Assembly (NCBI RefSeq): GCF_026738875.1
Contig: NZ_JAPQFJ010000002.1
Location: forward strand, 248,001 to 312,000
Origin: Clostridium brassicae
Lineage (GTDB): Bacteria; Bacillota; Clostridia; Clostridiales; Clostridiaceae
Length of the DNA stretch: 64,000 bases
Reading direction: 5' to 3'
Part shown: in pieces, positions 39,097-47,580 of the stretch
Layout of the letters: every line of letters begins with the position of its first letter
How positions within the stretch are numbered: position 1 is the first letter of the stretch
Notes under the pieces: generated by a model
What the model was told of the DNA's origin: nothing
Seen by the model: the letters and a program-made list of their open reading frames with translations, nothing else
Database searches by the model: none
Made by a program: the position numbers and the translations under genes

Positions 39097-39158
39097 TAGG
39101 GAATTATCCTAATAATGTAGGAAAAATGATTTACTTTGTGGGAATTGAGTGGTATAAT
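39097..39158 (+). promoter_or_regulatory. Promoter and dyad of the restriction-modification operon
   Basis: TTTACT (39130-39135), 17 bases, TATAAT (39153-39158) with TGG before it (extended -10). A near-dyad TAGGGAATTATCCTA (39097-39111) lies upstream and could bind the HTH controller encoded by the first gene. Confidence 0.6.
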
Positions 39159-39201
39159 TATTATTTGTGATAGAATGCTGGTTAAGTTAGGGAGTGAAGA
39201 A

Positions 39202-39426
39202 ATGCAAGTAAGTTATAAAAAGTTATGGAAACTATTAATTGATCGCGATATGCGAAAGCAAGATTTGAAAGAGAAAGCAGGTATAAGCAAAGGAACAATA
39301 ACAAAGCTTGGAAAAAATCAAAATGTTTCTACGGAGACACTTGCAAAAATCTGCGCAGCATTAGAATGCAATATTGAGGATATTGTAGAATTTTCGACAG
39401 AAGAACAGAGGGACAATAATGTATAG
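39202..39426 (+). CDS. Xre-family HTH controller of the R-M operon
   Basis: A 74-residue Cro/C1-type DNA-binding protein: KLWKLLIDRDMRKQDLKEKA, GISKGTITKLGKNQNVSTETL, AKICAALECNIEDIVEF. This is the compact type often found as the controller (C) protein of restriction-modification systems, where it delays nuclease expression. Its start at 39202 follows GGGAG by eight bases; the longer frame from 39136 begins before the -10 box. It overlaps the first methylase gene by eight bases. Confidence 0.85.
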   Translation: MQVSYKKLWKLLIDRDMRKQDLKEKAGISKGTITKLGKNQNVSTETLAKICAALECNIEDIVEFSTEEQRDNNV

Positions 39427-40699
39427 AGAGTTAGAGCAAAAATTCAAAGTTATATATCCAGAAAGTGAAAATGCAACATATTCTAGTTTGTTAAACTATT
39501 CTGATGATTTAAATAGGCCTAGACAAAGATGGTATAGGTATAAAGAAGGTTTTTCACTGGAGCTAGTAAGGAAATTGATAAATGAATATAACAAAAATAA
39601 AAATGGTACAATAATGGATCCATTTCTCGGCAGCGGAAGTACAATTATAGCTGCTAATCAATTAGGACTTAATGGCATTGGATTTGAAGTGAATCCATTT
39701 TCATATTTTCTTTCAAAATGTAAACTACGTAATTACAGTGCCGAGATTGCTTTGGAGTTTAAAAATGCATCACAAGAAGTATTAAGTGTTAAGTATGAGC
39801 GAGAATATAAGTTACCGGCATTATCCATAAGTCAAAACGTATTTAATTCTGATGTAGAAAATTATTTAATGAATGTTAAAGCAAACATATTAGAGGGGAA
39901 ATATAGCGATGAAGTTAAAAACTTGCTGATTTTGGGATGGATTTCAAGTATTGAACCATTATCAAACTATCGAAAAGGCGGAAATGGATTAAAGAAACGA
40001 AAGTATGTAAAGCCACGTATCATTACTGTAAGTGATGCGAGGAGTGAACTACTTACTTTCTATACTAATATATTCGATGATATTACTTCTAATGATATAA
40101 CATTTAAGGCACAAATTTTTAACGACTCATGCTTGAATTCGAGGGAATATGTAGAAGATGGGTCAGTTAGTGGAATTATTTTTTCACCACCTTATGCAAA
40201 TTGTTTTGATTATACAGAAATATATAAATTAGAGCTATGGTTTGGAGGATTTGTTAATTCATATGAGGATCTAAGAAAACTGAGAAAAAAATCACTACGG
40301 TCTCATTTAAATGGTGAATTGAGTTTAGAAAATGTTGATACAACAAAGATATCTAAATCAACTCAAGAGTTACTTGATTCTTTAGCAACAAAAAAATTAT
40401 GGGATAAGAGAATTCCTTTGATGCTTCAATTGTACTACCTCGATATGTTTAAGGTAATAGATCAGAGTTATGCTGCACTTGAAGATAATGGGTTTTGTGC
40501 CATTGTTGTAGGTAATTCTTCTTATGGTGGAGTTGTATTTCCGACAGATTTAATCTTAGCAGAATATGCTCAAAAAATTGGGTTTAAAGTAGATAAGATT
40601 GAAGTTGATAGATACATTATCACCAGTTCCCAACAGTACGAATCTACTAAAGAATATGGTAAATATTTAAGGGAGAGTGTTGTATGTCTAAAAAAATAA
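39419..40699 (+). CDS. DNA methyltransferase 1 of the LlaJI-like system
   Basis: A 426-residue amino-methyltransferase. The SAM motif DPFLGSGSTIIAANQLGLNG is near residue 66 and the catalytic SPPYANCFDYTE near 257. SPPY is more usual in N4-cytosine enzymes, DPPY in N6-adenine enzymes, so m4C is favoured but unproved. Motif order (SAM first, catalytic second) differs from beta-class enzymes. It has no C5-cytosine PCQ motif. Its 16-base overlap with a second, different methylase suggests an asymmetric site with one enzyme per strand. Confidence 0.88.
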   Translation: MYRELEQKFKVIYPESENATYSSLLNYSDDLNRPRQRWYRYKEGFSLELVRKLINEYNKNKNGTIMDPFLGSGSTIIAANQLGLNGIGFEVNPFSYFLSKCKLRNYSAEIALEFKNASQEVLSVKYEREYKLPALSISQNVFNSDVENYLMNVKANILEGKYSDEVKNLLILGWISSIEPLSNYRKGGNGLKKRKYVKPRIITVSDARSELLTFYTNIFDDITSNDITFKAQIFNDSCLNSREYVEDGSVSGIIFSPPYANCFDYTEIYKLELWFGGFVNSYEDLRKLRKKSLRSHLNGELSLENVDTTKISKSTQELLDSLATKKLWDKRIPLMLQLYYLDMFKVIDQSYAALEDNGFCAIVVGNSSYGGVVFPTDLILAEYAQKIGFKVDKIEVDRYIITSSQQYESTKEYGKYLRESVVCLKK

Positions 40700-41955
40700 A
40701 TAATCACATCATTGTTGAAAGTCTACCAAAGGATATAGAGTTTGGAGGGTCATACATAATTGCTCAATCTAATCCAAACACATATACACATTCATTCTTT
40801 AAATATCCATGCCGCTTTATTCCAGAGATTCCAAGATGGGCTATTCAAAAATATTTAACTGGAGTTCAAAATGGTTCTGTTTTTGACCCGTTTGCAGGTA
40901 GCGGTACTACGCTATTAGAAAGTGTTATTAATGATTTTGAGGCTTATGGAACTGAGATTGATAATATTGCAAAATTGATCATTAAAGTAAAAACTACTCC
41001 TTTTACTAAAGATAAGTTAGATGAAATAGCTAATGAATTTAATAGGATTATTACAAACATAGATACAAGCCAAAAACCTCAAAGACTTCCTGGCATTAAT
41101 AATTTAAACCATTGGTTCACGGAAGATGCAATTGTAAAATTATCCGGAATTAAAATGAACATCGATAGCATTGATGACAAAGATATCCGTGACTTTTTCA
41201 AAGTATGTTTTGTTTCAATAATTAAAAGAGTATCAAATGCTGATGATGTTTCTCCCAAACCATATGTGTCCAATAAAGTTATAAAGAACCCGCCAGAGAC
41301 TATCAAAGAGTTTTCGTCTACATTTACTAAATACTTTGAAGGAATAAAAGAACTTAGTAATCTTGGACTGACAAAAAAGGCTCGCATTATAAACGGGGAT
41401 GCTTTGAATTTTGAGTTTGATGGTTTATATGATTTGGCAGTTACGTCGCCACCATATATAAATGCATTTGATTATGCCCGGACAATGAGATTGGAAAACC
41501 TTTGGTTGGATACTATGACTGAAAACGAGTTGAGGGAGAAAAAGAAAGATTATGTAGGTACCGAATCAATTAAGGTTGCAGAAGAGGAAAAAAACCTCGA
41601 AATTTTGGAGAAAAGTATAATTCTTAAATCATATTACAATCAAATTTTTGAAAAGGACAAAAAAAGAGCGCTGATTGTTAAAAAGTTCTTTGAAGATATG
41701 GAAGGTAACCTCAAGAATACTTATAAATACCTAAAGCCGGGTGGTCATTATATGATAGTAATTGGGAACAGCTCAATACGTAAGGTGGAAGTTGAAAGCT
41801 GGAAGGTTATCCAACAACTCTCGGAACTTGTTGGGTTTAAAACCGAAACCTATTTTAATTATTTAATCCAAAACCCTTATATAAGAATACCGAGAAAAAA
41901 TAAGGGAGGAAAAATTAATGTAGATCATGTATTAGTTCTTAAAAAGGAGGGATAA
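40684..41955 (+). CDS. DNA methyltransferase 2 of the LlaJI-like system
   Basis: A 423-residue methylase, distantly related to the gene before it. SAM motif FDPFAGSGTTLLESVINDFE is near residue 61, and catalytic TSPPYINAFDYART near 257. A C-terminal GGHYMIVIGNSSIRK segment completes the fold. As with its partner, SPPY favours N4-cytosine. GGGAGAG about nine bases upstream is the ribosome site. Two bases separate its stop from the next gene, so the whole set is translated as one operon. Confidence 0.88.
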   Translation: MSKKINNHIIVESLPKDIEFGGSYIIAQSNPNTYTHSFFKYPCRFIPEIPRWAIQKYLTGVQNGSVFDPFAGSGTTLLESVINDFEAYGTEIDNIAKLIIKVKTTPFTKDKLDEIANEFNRIITNIDTSQKPQRLPGINNLNHWFTEDAIVKLSGIKMNIDSIDDKDIRDFFKVCFVSIIKRVSNADDVSPKPYVSNKVIKNPPETIKEFSSTFTKYFEGIKELSNLGLTKKARIINGDALNFEFDGLYDLAVTSPPYINAFDYARTMRLENLWLDTMTENELREKKKDYVGTESIKVAEEEKNLEILEKSIILKSYYNQIFEKDKKRALIVKKFFEDMEGNLKNTYKYLKPGGHYMIVIGNSSIRKVEVESWKVIQQLSELVGFKTETYFNYLIQNPYIRIPRKNKGGKINVDHVLVLKKEG

Positions 41956-41957
41956 GC

Positions 41958-42731
41958 TTGAACCTATCTGGATGGAAATATGAAGGCAGAATTATCAGTG
42001 ATAATTTACAACATCAGATTATGGAAATAATCAAAATATTGAATGACCCTGAGAAGGTTCAGAATAGAACATGGGGTGGGAGTTTACAGAAATTTATTGG
42101 TAACCAAATAGGAATCTCTGATGGACAAGTTCGGACCATAAAAAGAATGATGGAAGAGTTTGATATATTAAAACCTGGTGCATTAAATCGACGGACAGTA
42201 CCAGATAAATCAAATATTTATTCTGAAAATGGGGAGGTTCTTATAAGGTTATTTGAAAGCGAAGAACTTTTGAAACAAAAGCCTTCCAAGGATTCTTATG
42301 AACAGATAGAGAGAATTAAAGAAATATATAAATTATTCTATTTGAAAATTTTAGTAAAATACACTATAAGAGATAAGGATGGTAATGAGTTTCATCCTGC
42401 AGTTATTCTATTAAAAGCTTTGAAAAAGTATGAATATTTAACTTACTGGGAGTGGTATCTACTTAATACAATAATTACTTCAGATAACAATCCTGAGGAA
42501 GAACAGGAGTTTGATAAATATATTACTGACATTAGGAATGGGGCATTAAAAGCTTCTGACTTAAAGATTACGGAAAATGTATTATCACATTCTTATATTT
42601 TGGGAAACTTCGCATATGTGGGATTAATCAAAGTTGAAGGTAAAAAAGAAAATATGAAGATCACAATTAACGAAAAAAACAAACATATAATTGATGAGAT
42701 TCTAAGAGAATGGGGGTCAGATGATGAGTAA
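41958..42731 (+). CDS. Unrecognised protein within the R-M operon
   Basis: A 257-residue soluble protein that I do not recognise. Residues 12-80 look like a winged-helix DNA-binding part (QHQIMEIIKILNDPEKVQNR, GNQIGISDGQVRTIKRMMEE). The middle is helical and charged, and the end (SHSYILGNFAYVGLIKVEG) resembles the second winged helix found in some restriction enzymes. The start is TTG 41958 behind AAAGGAGGG. Between methylases and the motor, it may be the recognition subunit or a further regulator; both are inference. Confidence 0.6.
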   Translation: MNLSGWKYEGRIISDNLQHQIMEIIKILNDPEKVQNRTWGGSLQKFIGNQIGISDGQVRTIKRMMEEFDILKPGALNRRTVPDKSNIYSENGEVLIRLFESEELLKQKPSKDSYEQIERIKEIYKLFYLKILVKYTIRDKDGNEFHPAVILLKALKKYEYLTYWEWYLLNTIITSDNNPEEEQEFDKYITDIRNGALKASDLKITENVLSHSYILGNFAYVGLIKVEGKKENMKITINEKNKHIIDEILREWGSDDE

Positions 42732-43800
42732 TAATTTTGATGAATCAATTGATAGTAAGATTGACGAAAATATTAAGGCTATTATGGAAAAACGTAATAT
42801 TAAATCTTCAGATAACGAGCCGCCAGGAAATACCGACTTTCACGGGAGAAATATATTACTTTACGGCGTTCCTGGTAGTGGAAAAAGTTTTACAATAAAA
42901 AAAGAGTATTGTGATGATGAGAATAGACTAGAACGTTTAGTTTTTCATCCTGATTATACATACTCAGATTTTGTAGGACAAATACTACCTGATGTTTCGG
43001 ATGGAATCGTAAACTATAAATTTAAACCAGGTCCTTTTACAAGACTGCTAAAAAGAGCATACGAAAACCCTACTACTGAATTTTTTCTTATAATTGAAGA
43101 AATTAATAGGGGTAATGCACCTGCTATATTCGGAGAAATCTTTCAATTACTTGACAGGGATGAAACAGGTGCAAGTGAATATGGTATTTCAAATACTGAT
43201 ATAGCTAAAGTTGTATATGGTGATGAGACGCGAAAAGTGCGTATCCCATCAAATCTAAACATAATAGGTACTATGAATACTTCTGATCAAAATGTTTTCA
43301 CGCTAGATACCGCGTTTCAACGTAGATGGGAAATGCGTATGATAGAGAATAATTTTGATAAAGCGGATGCGGAATTTGCAAATCATCCAATTTTGGACAC
43401 AACTGTAACATGGAAAACTTTTTGCACAGAAATTAACAAAATAATACTTGATAAAAATGTAAGAATGACATCATCTGAGGATAAACGATTAGGGGTATAC
43501 TTTGTCCATTTGAGTGATCTGATTTATGATGAAAATGCTGATAACCCTAATCTTAGTGAAAAAGAGCGTATTAAAGCTAAACAAAACAACAGTCGTTTCC
43601 CAGAAAAAGTATTAAAATATCTTTGGGACGATGCTTTTAAATTTTCCCGTGAAGATATTTTTGAGGTGAGCCAGTATAACAGTTTAGAAGCTGTAGTCGC
43701 AAAATTTTCAAGCGAGAAAAAAAATGACCGATTTAAAGTTTTTAAAGAAAATGTATATGATGCATTTGTTTCTCCTAATGCTGATGGACAAAATGATTAA
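42721..43800 (+). CDS. McrB-like AAA+ GTPase subunit
   Basis: A 359-residue motor protein. Walker A is GVPGSGKSF (residues 49-57), the segment FHPDYTYSDFVGQI follows, Walker B is FFLIIEEINRGNAPAIFGEI, and IIGTMNTSDQNV is the McrB-type signature that selects GTP in this clade. There is no N-terminal DNA-binding domain as in E. coli McrB, so DNA recognition must come from another subunit. With the next gene it matches R1 and R2 of LlaJI. It overlaps the previous gene by 11 bases. Confidence 0.9.
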   Translation: MMSNNFDESIDSKIDENIKAIMEKRNIKSSDNEPPGNTDFHGRNILLYGVPGSGKSFTIKKEYCDDENRLERLVFHPDYTYSDFVGQILPDVSDGIVNYKFKPGPFTRLLKRAYENPTTEFFLIIEEINRGNAPAIFGEIFQLLDRDETGASEYGISNTDIAKVVYGDETRKVRIPSNLNIIGTMNTSDQNVFTLDTAFQRRWEMRMIENNFDKADAEFANHPILDTTVTWKTFCTEINKIILDKNVRMTSSEDKRLGVYFVHLSDLIYDENADNPNLSEKERIKAKQNNSRFPEKVLKYLWDDAFKFSREDIFEVSQYNSLEAVVAKFSSEKKNDRFKVFKENVYDAFVSPNADGQND

Positions 43801-43815
43801 GGGTGGTGACTCAAC

Positions 43816-45081
43816 ATGGTAATAGACTCTGAAATACGTAAACGCTGCCGTGTAAATACAAATGAAGAGGGAGATCGCTTTGTCGGTATTAAGGCTGATT
43901 CTGATGATGTAGTAGTCTATTTCCCTGTTGGTTATCATCTTCCAGAGAATGAAATAGATGTTAAACGTGATATACTTCATTTGTTTCAAGTGTTGGCTGA
44001 GTTTACTGATAGCTCTGACCGAGTGCTTGCTATGAATAAGTTTGAGGCCCCACAATCAGTCGACTTTCCTATTAATGCTTATCTAGAGGTTATATATTAT
44101 TTTATGGAGAAGAACGGTTACTATATGGAAACTGAACCTGTATATAAAACAAGGGACCGTGGAAATATCGACTGGGCAAAAACTATACAAAGGCAAAAGG
44201 CATTGATACAGTCTAACTTTTCACCAGTGTATACACAATATACTGTTCGAGAATCAACTCCGAATGAGAATAAGTTAATAACCCATATACACAGACATTG
44301 TGTATATGAAAGTTTTTCAAAACTAGGATGGCTATTTACTCCATATATGCCTGAACCACCACAAATACCCCTTGACATTAAGCGCTTTATAATTGCATTA
44401 AATGACAAGTTGGCAACTACATATAACGATAAGGATAAAAAATTATTTAGATCTATGAAGGCAATGCTAGAATATATGGATGAAAAGCCATCAGTAAAAC
44501 AGTTCTATTTTGGAACTGATTATTTTGAGAATGTTTGGGAAAAGCTGATAGATCGTGTGTTTGGAATCAAAAACAAGAAGGATTATTTTCCTAGAACAAG
44601 ATGGCGTTTGCGAAAAGGTAAACACAAAGAAAAATACCCTCTAGAACCGGATAGTATAATGCTACATAACGATAAGATATATGTGTTAGATGCAAAGTAC
44701 TATAGATACGGCGTTTCAGGCAATCCAGATCATTTACCGGATTCATCATCGATTAACAAGCAGATAACATACGGCGAGTATATACAAAGACAGTTAAACT
44801 TACCGAATGAGTCTTTATATAATGCTTTTATTATGCCATATAATGCTGCGAAAAATTACTTCGGTTTTACTACTCCATTTGGTAATATTGGTGAGGCGGT
44901 TGGTGATTGGAAGGGAGATACCTATTATTACGAAAGAATTCAAGGAATTGTTGTAGATACTCGGTATCTAATGTATCATTACACGGGAAATTCAAAAAAA
45001 AGCATAATAGCATTAGCAGAATCTATAGAAAAAGCTTTAGTTGAGAATAATGGTTTTCTTCCTCAGCCAAGTTCAGAATAA
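43816..45081 (+). CDS. LlaJI-family restriction endonuclease (McrC-like)
   Basis: A 421-residue nuclease partner of the McrB-like motor. The N-terminal half has the RGNIDWAKTIQRQ motif typical of LlaJI/McrC proteins; the PD-(D/E)xK active site is PLEPDSIMLHND followed by YVLDAKYYRYG (residues 275-298). The family cleaves DNA after GTP-driven translocation. It starts 15 bases after the motor gene behind GGGTGGTGA. A hairpin shared with the convergent gene ends the operon. Confidence 0.87.
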   Translation: MVIDSEIRKRCRVNTNEEGDRFVGIKADSDDVVVYFPVGYHLPENEIDVKRDILHLFQVLAEFTDSSDRVLAMNKFEAPQSVDFPINAYLEVIYYFMEKNGYYMETEPVYKTRDRGNIDWAKTIQRQKALIQSNFSPVYTQYTVRESTPNENKLITHIHRHCVYESFSKLGWLFTPYMPEPPQIPLDIKRFIIALNDKLATTYNDKDKKLFRSMKAMLEYMDEKPSVKQFYFGTDYFENVWEKLIDRVFGIKNKKDYFPRTRWRLRKGKHKEKYPLEPDSIMLHNDKIYVLDAKYYRYGVSGNPDHLPDSSSINKQITYGEYIQRQLNLPNESLYNAFIMPYNAAKNYFGFTTPFGNIGEAVGDWKGDTYYYERIQGIVVDTRYLMYHYTGNSKKSIIALAESIEKALVENNGFLPQPSSE

Positions 45082-45086
45082 ATTGT

Positions 45087-45127
45087 AATACCTCTGTCAT
45101 AGCATCATATCTATGAACAGAGGTATT
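45087..45127. terminator. Bidirectional terminator between convergent genes
   Basis: AATACCTCTGTCATAG and CTATGAACAGAGGTATT form a 15-16-bp stem with one bulge. T-rich ends occur on both strands. Confidence 0.82.
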
Positions 45128-45129
45128 TT

Positions 45130-46326
45130 CTATTGTTGGCTTTCCTTTTTACGTTTTCGGTAATTTCTTTGAGCAGTGGCGTTTCCACATTCCGGGCAAC
45201 AATATTTATTCCTTGTGGATGTCGTCTTTACTAAGAAATATTGATTGCAGTTTGGGTTTGCACATAGTCTATATAATTCTAATCCGGGTTTCATATAAAA
45301 AATTGAAAAGTAGATTGCTCCCATAAGCGAATCTACACGCCATGATGGTGACATAGTTGCGACATTGTACTGTGGATGAATACCATTTAAGTTTTCATTG
45401 ATTTCTTCACCAATAATTAATCGAGCAATATCAATAAGAGCATTTTTCATGTGGTCATTGAACTTTGTCTTGTCTGGTTGCGAGTAATATTGAATACCGT
45501 TTTCATAATCAAAGGATTTAATAATCCCTACCTCATATTGATAATGAAATAAAAAATCTGTAATTAGTCGAATAGAATGGTCCGCATTTGGCTTATTACA
45601 GTAGAGATTAACCACTGCCTTAAATCGTTTGCTATCAGAACCAGGTTTAGATGTCATATAGCCACCCATGATATCATTATAGTCATTTATGTCCAGTTCA
45701 TATGTCGGTTGATAAATGGTGTCTGTGATTGTATATGTATCCTTATCAAAAGCCTCCTGCCCTCTGTCTACTATTTGTAGATAGGGGGCATTTTCTATTT
45801 CATCATAAAATGGATGTCTGCAAGTAGTGTAAGGCTCTCTCAGACTCATCACATTAATTGAAACAGGATCTGAAAGTAGTAGATATAAAGTTAAATGCAA
45901 TATATCTTGATAGTTTTTTCTAGGTTCTTCAATTGCGCTCATTAATCTAACTGTTGCTTTAATTCGATAGACTAATTCTAACATTGTATGAGCATCTACA
46001 GATTCATATTCACAATCACTGATGGGAAATAAAAAGCCATTCTTTTTGAAAAAGTCAAAAAGCACATCAATATTCCCATTTGGTAAAGAAATCAATGAAG
46101 ATAGAATATTTTTCTCTTCTATAGATCCTGTGCTTGCCAATCTTAAGAGACCTTCCTTTGCAGCGAAAGCAAAGCGAATCCTTTTTGTTGGCAGGCTTTG
46201 TAATTTAAGCGTCGTTATCGGTTCGACTCCAGGAGAAATATGTTCTATATCTTTTACACAGTCACAAGAATAGCTTTCATATCTAAATAAATTATTTTCA
46301 AAAAAATCTTCCCTATTTGTCTCCAT
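45130..46326 (-). CDS. DUF6076-type protein with C-terminal zinc ribbon
   Basis: A 398-residue protein on the minus strand. Most of it is helical without known catalytic motifs. The last 45 residues (LCANPNCNQYFLVK, KYCCPECGNATAQRNYRK) form a four-cysteine zinc ribbon like the CGNR type that binds nucleic acid. This arrangement fits the DUF6076 group, whose function is not known. It faces the restriction operon. It may be a regulator or part of the defence island; nothing in the sequence decides this. Confidence 0.68.
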   Translation of the reverse strand: METNREDFFENNLFRYESYSCDCVKDIEHISPGVEPITTLKLQSLPTKRIRFAFAAKEGLLRLASTGSIEEKNILSSLISLPNGNIDVLFDFFKKNGFLFPISDCEYESVDAHTMLELVYRIKATVRLMSAIEEPRKNYQDILHLTLYLLLSDPVSINVMSLREPYTTCRHPFYDEIENAPYLQIVDRGQEAFDKDTYTITDTIYQPTYELDINDYNDIMGGYMTSKPGSDSKRFKAVVNLYCNKPNADHSIRLITDFLFHYQYEVGIIKSFDYENGIQYYSQPDKTKFNDHMKNALIDIARLIIGEEINENLNGIHPQYNVATMSPSWRVDSLMGAIYFSIFYMKPGLELYRLCANPNCNQYFLVKTTSTRNKYCCPECGNATAQRNYRKRKKESQQ

Positions 46327-46417
46327 AACTTAAACCTCATTTATATGAAATGTAATTATAAAAATAATATTTAGTAAAATTATCCAGAAGTAATAACTAA
46401 AAATATAATATAAAAAA

Positions 46418-46446
46418 ATTATATCATTAAAAAGTAACTTTAACAA
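46418..46446 (-). promoter_or_regulatory. Promoter of the DUF6076 gene
   Basis: Minus strand TTGTTA (46441-46446), 17 bases, TATAAT (46418-46423) with a TGA extension. Confidence 0.6.
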
Positions 46447-46524
46447 TAATGTCAAGCTGAAATTTTTGGTAAAGTAATACGAATTTTATCAAATTTACTT
46501 ACTATTTAAAGGGCAATACAATAA

Positions 46525-46803
46525 TTACAGACGGCGGACAAGTTCTTCGTAAGTAGCAAAATTCGATTGCTTCCCGTCTACAAAAAAATATCGAATGCCT
46601 GATTTGCAATAAGGGCAGAGGATACATATTGTTTCGCTCCAATCCGTAAGGATTGTTGCGGTGCAATAGAAGTACCTTACCTTATTGCGCTCATTTTCAG
46701 GATAAAAAGGTCTGTGTACTTCTGGTACAGGCCTATTTTTGTATCCTTTGCCGCCAATGCAATCCGGCGGAAAGGATGCAAAATGAAAATTAGAATTCAG
46801 CAC
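46525..46803 (-). CDS. Possible small cysteine-containing protein
   Basis: An open frame of 92 codons on the minus strand with ICILCPYCKSGIRYFF, a CxxC zinc-knuckle-like motif, and a YEELVRRL end. The start would be a GTG without a clear ribosome site, and its first 21 bases run antisense to the sigma-like gene. It could be a small phage gene, a fragment left by the insertion, or chance. A shorter version starting inside the frame is possible. Confidence 0.35.
   Translation of the reverse strand: MLNSNFHFASFPPDCIGGKGYKNRPVPEVHRPFYPENERNKVRYFYCTATILTDWSETICILCPYCKSGIRYFFVDGKQSNFATYEELVRRL
46743..46777 (+). promoter_or_regulatory. Hairpin covering the ribosome site of the sigma-like gene
   Basis: ATCCTTT (46743-46749) plus CCGCC (46751-46755) pair with GGCGGAAAGGAT (46766-46777), a 12-bp stem with one bulged G and a ten-base loop. 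The AAAGGA ribosome site is fully inside the 3' arm, five bases before the ATG. Confidence 0.72.
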
Positions 46804-47316
46804 GAAAACAAATCTATCTATCTGGAGGTACCAGACGAGGACTTCACCTTAATGATTGAGGCGGATTATGAGGACAGGCTATCTTCTGCAGAGGACAAAG
46901 AAACCGTGACCCGGCGCTCTCCACAGGAGATAATGGACGAACGTTTCAACAAGCCGGAATACAATAACTGGCACAAATTTGACAGACACAGAGGTATGCC
47001 AAAGAAACCATTCCGCAAGGATGACCAAGAGGTTGATGAAACCGACCATATGGACTATTTTCCTGACTACTCAGATGAAATGACTAGAGAGAAAAAAGAA
47101 GAGTATGAGCATATCTGTGAAATTATTCGCAAGGCTCTCAAGGAAAAACAAGCGGAGCTACTGATTGCTATAGTCTTGGATGGTGTTTCGGTAACAGAGT
47201 ATGCAGAACGTGAGGGGGTAAGTGTAAGTGCCATTTCCCACCGTTTAGATACAGCTAAAAAGAATTTCAAAAAAATATATCCCAAATCCTCAACTTTCCC
47301 CTCTTGCCATGGCTAA
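46783..47316 (+). CDS. Phage sigma-70 region 4-like protein
   Basis: A 177-residue protein. The N-terminal half is acidic (EVPDEDFTLMIEADYEDRL). The C-terminal 65 residues form a region 4 helix-turn-helix: EKQAELLIAIVLDGVSVTEY, AEREGVSVSAISHRLDTAKK, NFKKIYPKS. Such genes head the early module in many clostridial prophages and integrated elements and probably direct RNA polymerase or act as a regulator. The start at 46783 follows AAAGGAT, which is folded into a hairpin. It is the first clear phage-type gene from the left. Confidence 0.75.
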   Translation: MKIRIQHENKSIYLEVPDEDFTLMIEADYEDRLSSAEDKETVTRRSPQEIMDERFNKPEYNNWHKFDRHRGMPKKPFRKDDQEVDETDHMDYFPDYSDEMTREKKEEYEHICEIIRKALKEKQAELLIAIVLDGVSVTEYAEREGVSVSAISHRLDTAKKNFKKIYPKSSTFPSCHG

Positions 47317-47354
47317 TAGTTAGAGGGCAGCACATAGACGCTCTCGGAAAGAGG
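47284..47354 (+). promoter_or_regulatory. Four-segment leader, copy A
   Basis: Segments: CCTCTT (47300-47305), AGAGGG (47322-47327), CTCTC (47341-47345) and the ribosome site AAGAGG (47349-47354). Segment 1 can pair with 2 or with 4; segment 3 can pair with 2 or 4. AAATCCTCAAC (47284-47294) and TGGCTAATAG (47310-47319) are shared with copy B at 51.6 kb. The motif overlaps the end of the sigma-like gene. Confidence 0.6.
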
Positions 47355-47361
47355 TGAATAC

Positions 47362-47580
47362 ATGAAGCACAACTTGAAAATCAGTGTTTCAAAAAAACCA
47401 CAGTCTGGCGGGATTGTTTCCTGTCGAAACGTCACCATTAGGGAGCGTTTCCTTCGTTTCTTACTTGGTGATAAGCAGAAACTGACCATCCTTGTTCCGG
47501 GTGACACCGTACAGGAACTCGCCATCAGTGAGATTAAGGAAGGAGGAATAAGCCATGAGCAAGATCAAGCTACTCCTTGA
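47362..47580 (+). CDS. Small phage protein of unknown function
   Basis: A 72-residue basic protein (KPQSGGIVSCRNVTIRERF, LRFLLGDKQKLTILVPGDTV, QELAISEIKEGG). It has no recognised domain. Position between the sigma-like gene and the DUF2800 module, a good ribosome site (AAGAGGTGA) and a 26-base overlap with the next gene support it as real. Its translation is probably controlled by the four-segment leader just upstream. Confidence 0.7.
   Translation: MKHNLKISVSKKPQSGGIVSCRNVTIRERFLRFLLGDKQKLTILVPGDTVQELAISEIKEGGISHEQDQATP

Noticed and set aside
39419-41955. Split or frameshifted single methylase
   Set aside because: Both frames carry a complete SAM motif and a complete SPPY motif, so they are two separate enzymes.
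45577-46273. Plus-strand open frames of 67 and 83 codons
   Set aside because: They are antisense to the DUF6076 gene, which has a consensus promoter and a clear zinc ribbon.
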